Shown in pieces: positions 6,219 to 9,074 of a stretch of 9,074 nt of DNA. Within the stretch, counting starts at the first letter, position 1; the number at the start of each line of letters is the position of its first letter. The stretch spans positions 1 through 9,074 of the forward strand of contig JAGWJK010000120.1 in NCBI GenBank assembly GCA_028865845.1. Reading direction: 5' to 3'. Origin of the DNA: Rhizobiaceae bacterium (GTDB taxonomy: Bacteria; Pseudomonadota; Alphaproteobacteria; Rhizobiales; Rhizobiaceae). The notes beneath the pieces are model-generated. The model searched no databases, had not been told where the DNA came from, and saw only the letters and a list, made by a program, of their open reading frames with translations. The position numbers and the translations under genes were made by a program.

Positions 6219-7600
6219 CAGACTGCTCCTCCGGCGATGATCTGGCGTGGGAGCGGGCGAACGAATTTGCCGGTGCCGGGCGCCGCGAGAATGGTGCTGC
6301 CCTCAGTGATTTTTTCGCCGCGCAGATAGGTGGCGGAGACGATGCAGGGCAGGCGAATGCCGTTGTAGGGGCTCCAGCCGACGATGTTGTTGCCGCTCGA
6401 CGCGGCGTCATAGACGGTTTCACGCGGCTCGAGCACGACGATGTCGGCGTCCTTGCCCGGTGTCAGCGCGCCCTTGATGTGATCGAGGCGGAAATGCTTA
6501 GCCGGGTTCTCGGCCATCAGTTTTGCCGCCCAGGTGAGCGGCACGCCGCGTTCCAAGGCACCCTTTACGAACAGCGGCACCATGACCTCCAGTCCCGGCA
6601 CGCCGGATGCATTAGCTAGCATGTCCGGATTGTTCTTGCGGTTTTCCGACCAACTGACGTGATCGGTCGAAACCAGCCAGACATTGCCTTCCGCCACCTT
6701 GCGCCACAAGGTTTCCACTTCGGCGCGCGGGCGGATGGGCGGATTTATTTTCGCCTTGCCGCCCAGCCGCCGAACATCGTTTTCCTCGTCGAGCGTCAGG
6801 TAGTGAATGCAGCATTCCACGGTCGCCTCGAAGCCGTCGCGACGATAGGCGCGGGCAATGTCATAACCGCGGCCCAGCGAGCAGTGGACGACATGGGCCG
6901 GGCAGCCGGTATCGGCGCCTGTCTCGAAGATGGTATGCATCGCAAGCAGTTCGGTGATCGGCGGGCGCGACAGGCCGTGGGCGCGGTAGTCCGTGACGCC
7001 GCTTGCCTTTACCTGCTCCATGTAGGTGCGCACGGCTTCGTCATCCTCGTTATGCACGCCGGCCGTCAACCCTGTGGGCGCGATGGCGGCAAAGCAGGCG
7101 TCGAGTAAGGCGGGCGGGATGCGCGGAAAGCGCTTGGGATCGGTGCCGAAGGTGGAGAATTTGAAGGCCGAAACGCCGGCCTCGACCATTTCCGCGATAC
7201 GTGCCGGCCCTTCCTCGGGGTCGACCGTACCATAGAGGGCGAAATCGACGCGGGCCTGCGGCGAGGCGTGATCGACCTTCCTCTTTACCGCTTCAGCCGA
7301 GCAGACGAGATTGCCCTCGTCATAGGGCATGTCGACAATGGTGGTGACGCCGCCGGCTGCCGCCGAGCGCGTGGACCAGATGAAATCTTCCTGGTCCTTC
7401 TGCGAGAGTGAATGCGTCTGTGCATCGATCGCGCCGGGCAGGATCAGCGCCTTGCCGAGCAGATGCCGTTCGCGTGCTGCCGGCGGAACGCCGATGCCGA
7501 TCTCGGCAACCTTGCCGTCGCGCACGGCGACATAGCCGGCTTCCACGATGCGATCGGGCAGGACGATCGTACCCTGCAGAACGAGATCGAAATCAGCCAT
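6218..7600 (-). CDS. Dihydropyrimidinase/hydantoinase-family cyclic amidohydrolase, probable hydantoin-propionate hydrolase
   Basis: A 460-residue amidohydrolase of the allantoinase/hydantoinase/dihydroorotase group, close to the usual 450-480. Visible metal-site elements are DAQTH (59-63) after strand 1, the lysine to be carboxylated in SAFKF (Lys147), His183 in AGVHNED, His239 in VVHCSLG, and Asp313-His314 in STDHVSW. CIHYLTLD and KINPPIR are further family motifs, and the C-terminal GALTPGKDADIVVLEP closes the barrel. The first His of the normal HxH pair is Gln61. It probably opens the hydantoin ring of 3-(2,5-dioxoimidazolidin-4-yl)propanoate to N-carbamoyl-glutamate, passing product to the coupled carbamoylase. 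I start at the ATG at 7600, five nt after GGAGAGG; a GTG at 7606 lies inside that ribosome binding site. It begins 14 nt after the lyase stop and ends on TGATG shared with the next gene. Confidence 0.88.
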   Translation of the reverse strand: MADFDLVLQGTIVLPDRIVEAGYVAVRDGKVAEIGIGVPPAARERHLLGKALILPGAIDAQTHSLSQKDQEDFIWSTRSAAAGGVTTIVDMPYDEGNLVCSAEAVKRKVDHASPQARVDFALYGTVDPEEGPARIAEMVEAGVSAFKFSTFGTDPKRFPRIPPALLDACFAAIAPTGLTAGVHNEDDEAVRTYMEQVKASGVTDYRAHGLSRPPITELLAMHTIFETGADTGCPAHVVHCSLGRGYDIARAYRRDGFEATVECCIHYLTLDEENDVRRLGGKAKINPPIRPRAEVETLWRKVAEGNVWLVSTDHVSWSENRKNNPDMLANASGVPGLEVMVPLFVKGALERGVPLTWAAKLMAENPAKHFRLDHIKGALTPGKDADIVVLEPRETVYDAASSGNNIVGWSPYNGIRLPCIVSATYLRGEKITEGSTILAAPGTGKFVRPLPRQIIAGGAV

Positions 7601-7614
7601 ATTCACCTCTCCAT

Positions 7615-9074
7615 TCAGATCGTAACCGTGTCGCGAAAAAGCCGCTCCTCGACCCGCTCCAGCGAACCGAGGGCGAAGAAATCATCATAGGCGAGGATCG
7701 GCGCATGGGCGATCATCTCCGAAACGAAAGCTTCTGATGCCAGCTCCTCTTCGATCGCCTCGACTTCCGCCGACAACGGCCGGTCGACGACGTAGAAATC
7801 CGCATGCTTGCGCACGACCTCGTAGAGCATGCGGGCAACGCCTTCCGGCTTGTCGCCGAGAATATCCATTGCCTGCGCGGACAACAGCGCTTCCAGCGCG
7901 GCAAGGCGCTTCAGCGCCCGCATCTGCCGCTCGAAACGTTCGATGACCAGCGGTAGGAAAGCGGCTTCGTCCTCCATGCCGCCGGCAACCACCAGCGATT
8001 GCGCCGACACCGGGTTGGACATTGACAGCACCCGCGAGAAGATTTCGCCGGCGAGCTTGATGATCGGGCCGAAGCCGGTGGCGATCCTGCCTTCCGGCAC
8101 CAGGTTGACCGGCAGGCCCCGCCGCTGGCCGTTACCGAGCAGGACGCAGCGGTTGAAGGCGTTACGGGCCGCATGCGCCATGCAGATCACGGCGGATTCG
8201 AGCAGGATGGTGACATCGAGCGGCAGCGAACCGCCTGACGTCATGACGCGCCCCTCAACGATGACGGGATTGTCGTCTGATCGGCCGGTCGCCGCCAATA
8301 TCTTGTGGCCGGCGGTCAGAAGATTCTCGATGACGGCGCCAAAGACCTGGCCGATCATGCGCAGGCTGAGCGGATCCTGTACATGCGTTGCAACCGGCCA
8401 GGGCCAGTCTTCGGAGGCGTTGCAAAGCCAGGCGCCGATCAACGCCTCGCGCGGCGTGCCGACGTGACGCACCGCAAACCAGGGGTCGCGCGAAGCGCCG
8501 AGCGCACCGGCTGCCATCATCGCGGTCGCGAGCAGCACGCGGATGGAGGCGGCGGCATTGCGGGTGGTTTCCGCTGCCGCCGCGAAGCTGACGGCATTGA
8601 CGCTGAGCGAGGCAAGGCTGTCGCGGGGCAGCATTTTCACCGGCTGGATGCCGGCGGCGATAAAGGCGTCGGCGGCCTGCATGCGCCGTCCGTGATAAAC
8701 GGCTTCGCCGACCCCGGTCAGCACGGCGCCGATCTGGCCCATCAGCCCGATGTCGGCGCAGCCGATCGAGCCCGTGCGGCGCACCACCGGGATGACGTCG
8801 GTATGAAGAAGCTGCAGATAGGCGTCGATGAGTTCCTGCGAGCAGCCGACCTGGCCGGTCAGTGCGGTGTTGACACGGATCGCCATGGCATTGCGCACCA
8901 CGGACATGGAAAAAGGCGCGCCGGTGCCGAAGTGATGCGCCCGCACCAACCCGAGATTGAAGGTGTCTAGATCTTCCGGCGACCATTCCACATCTTTCAT
9001 CGCGCCGACGCCGGTCGTCGAGCCATAGACGGGCAGTCCCGACTGGATGGTGCTTTCGAGGATACTGCGCGCGA
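7615..9074 (-). CDS. Histidine ammonia-lyase-fold lyase lacking the MIO triad, probable ergothionase (5' end outside window)
   Basis: The 485 visible residues cover all but the first ~35-40 of an aromatic amino acid lyase. The Tyr loop YGSTTGVG (fragment 16-23) matches HutH YGxNTGFG, so the frame continues past the first in-window ATG at 9000. Other collinear motifs are VQDPLSLR (231-238), SDDNP (265-269) and MEDEAAF (365-371). Where HutH has GSVGASGD, whose Ala-Ser-Gly cyclises to the MIO cofactor, this protein has GSIGCAD (101-107): no Ser, and one residue fewer. HutH LLNG is LSVN, the Tyr of DPYSLR is Leu, and GGNFH is GGSLP. An enzyme without MIO should not remove ammonia the HutH way, but could eliminate a better leaving group such as trimethylamine, as ergothionase does. 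Thiourocanate is the expected product. As first visible gene of the operon its promoter lies outside. Its TGA is 14 nt before the hydantoinase ATG. Confidence 0.85.
   Translation of the reverse strand, partial: ARSILESTIQSGLPVYGSTTGVGAMKDVEWSPEDLDTFNLGLVRAHHFGTGAPFSMSVVRNAMAIRVNTALTGQVGCSQELIDAYLQLLHTDVIPVVRRTGSIGCADIGLMGQIGAVLTGVGEAVYHGRRMQAADAFIAAGIQPVKMLPRDSLASLSVNAVSFAAAAETTRNAAASIRVLLATAMMAAGALGASRDPWFAVRHVGTPREALIGAWLCNASEDWPWPVATHVQDPLSLRMIGQVFGAVIENLLTAGHKILAATGRSDDNPVIVEGRVMTSGGSLPLDVTILLESAVICMAHAARNAFNRCVLLGNGQRRGLPVNLVPEGRIATGFGPIIKLAGEIFSRVLSMSNPVSAQSLVVAGGMEDEAAFLPLVIERFERQMRALKRLAALEALLSAQAMDILGDKPEGVARMLYEVVRKHADFYVVDRPLSAEVEAIEEELASEAFVSEMIAHAPILAYDDFFALGSLERVEERLFRDTVTI

Noticed and set aside
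4947..7600. Allantoin or reductive pyrimidine degradation genes
   Set aside because: The two hydrolases alone would allow this, but no uricase, transthyretin-like hydrolase, ureidoglycolate or dihydropyrimidine dehydrogenase gene is present, and they are coupled to HutH/HutU/DUF917 homologues.
1750..9074. Ordinary histidine utilisation (hut) operon
   Set aside because: HutI and HutG/HutF are absent, the lyase lacks the MIO triad, the hydratase lacks the conserved Cys, and hydantoinase, carbamoylase and DUF917 genes fill the later steps.

Overview
The window looks like chromosomal or large-replicon DNA from an alphaproteobacterium of the Rhizobiales, most likely Rhizobiaceae (Rhizobium, Agrobacterium, Ensifer or a relative). 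The grounds are high GC with strong third-position GC bias, protein sequences of rhizobial character, and two dispersed palindromic repeats of a type I recall from rhizobial intergenic regions. Every supported gene lies on the minus strand, so transcription runs from high to low coordinates.

Right and centre (9074 to 1750): a tightly packed catabolic operon. In transcription order it encodes a histidine-ammonia-lyase-fold lyase (5' end outside the window), a cyclic amidohydrolase of the hydantoinase type, an M20 N-carbamoyl amino acid hydrolase, a DUF917 / thiohydantoin desulfurase-family protein, a small TfoX N-terminal-domain protein and a urocanase-family hydratase. The first four genes are separated by about 15 nt or less, or overlap by 1 nt, each with a clear Shine-Dalgarno sequence.

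A HutH-like plus HutU-like pair without HutI or HutG, but with a desulfurase-family protein, a hydantoinase and a carbamoylase, matches the five-step ergothioneine degradation pathway: ergothioneine to thiourocanate plus trimethylamine, then thiohydantoin propionate, then hydantoin propionate plus sulfide, then N-carbamoyl-glutamate, then glutamate. Residue changes support this over plain histidine degradation. The lyase lacks the Ala-Ser-Gly triad that forms the MIO cofactor, and the hydratase has Ala where urocanase has its conserved active-site Cys. The exact substrate (ergothioneine, S-methyl-ergothioneine or another N-trimethylated histidine derivative) is inference.

Left (1749 to 1): downstream of the hydratase is a roughly 100-bp rhizobial palindromic repeat. 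It is followed by a spermidine-synthase-like SAM-fold protein, a VapB-VapC toxin-antitoxin pair with its own plausible promoter and a GTGA overlap, and the first 40 or so codons of rpe (ribulose-phosphate 3-epimerase), cut by the window edge. No intergenic stretch exceeds 300 bp, and I saw no tRNA, rRNA, CRISPR array or insertion sequence.
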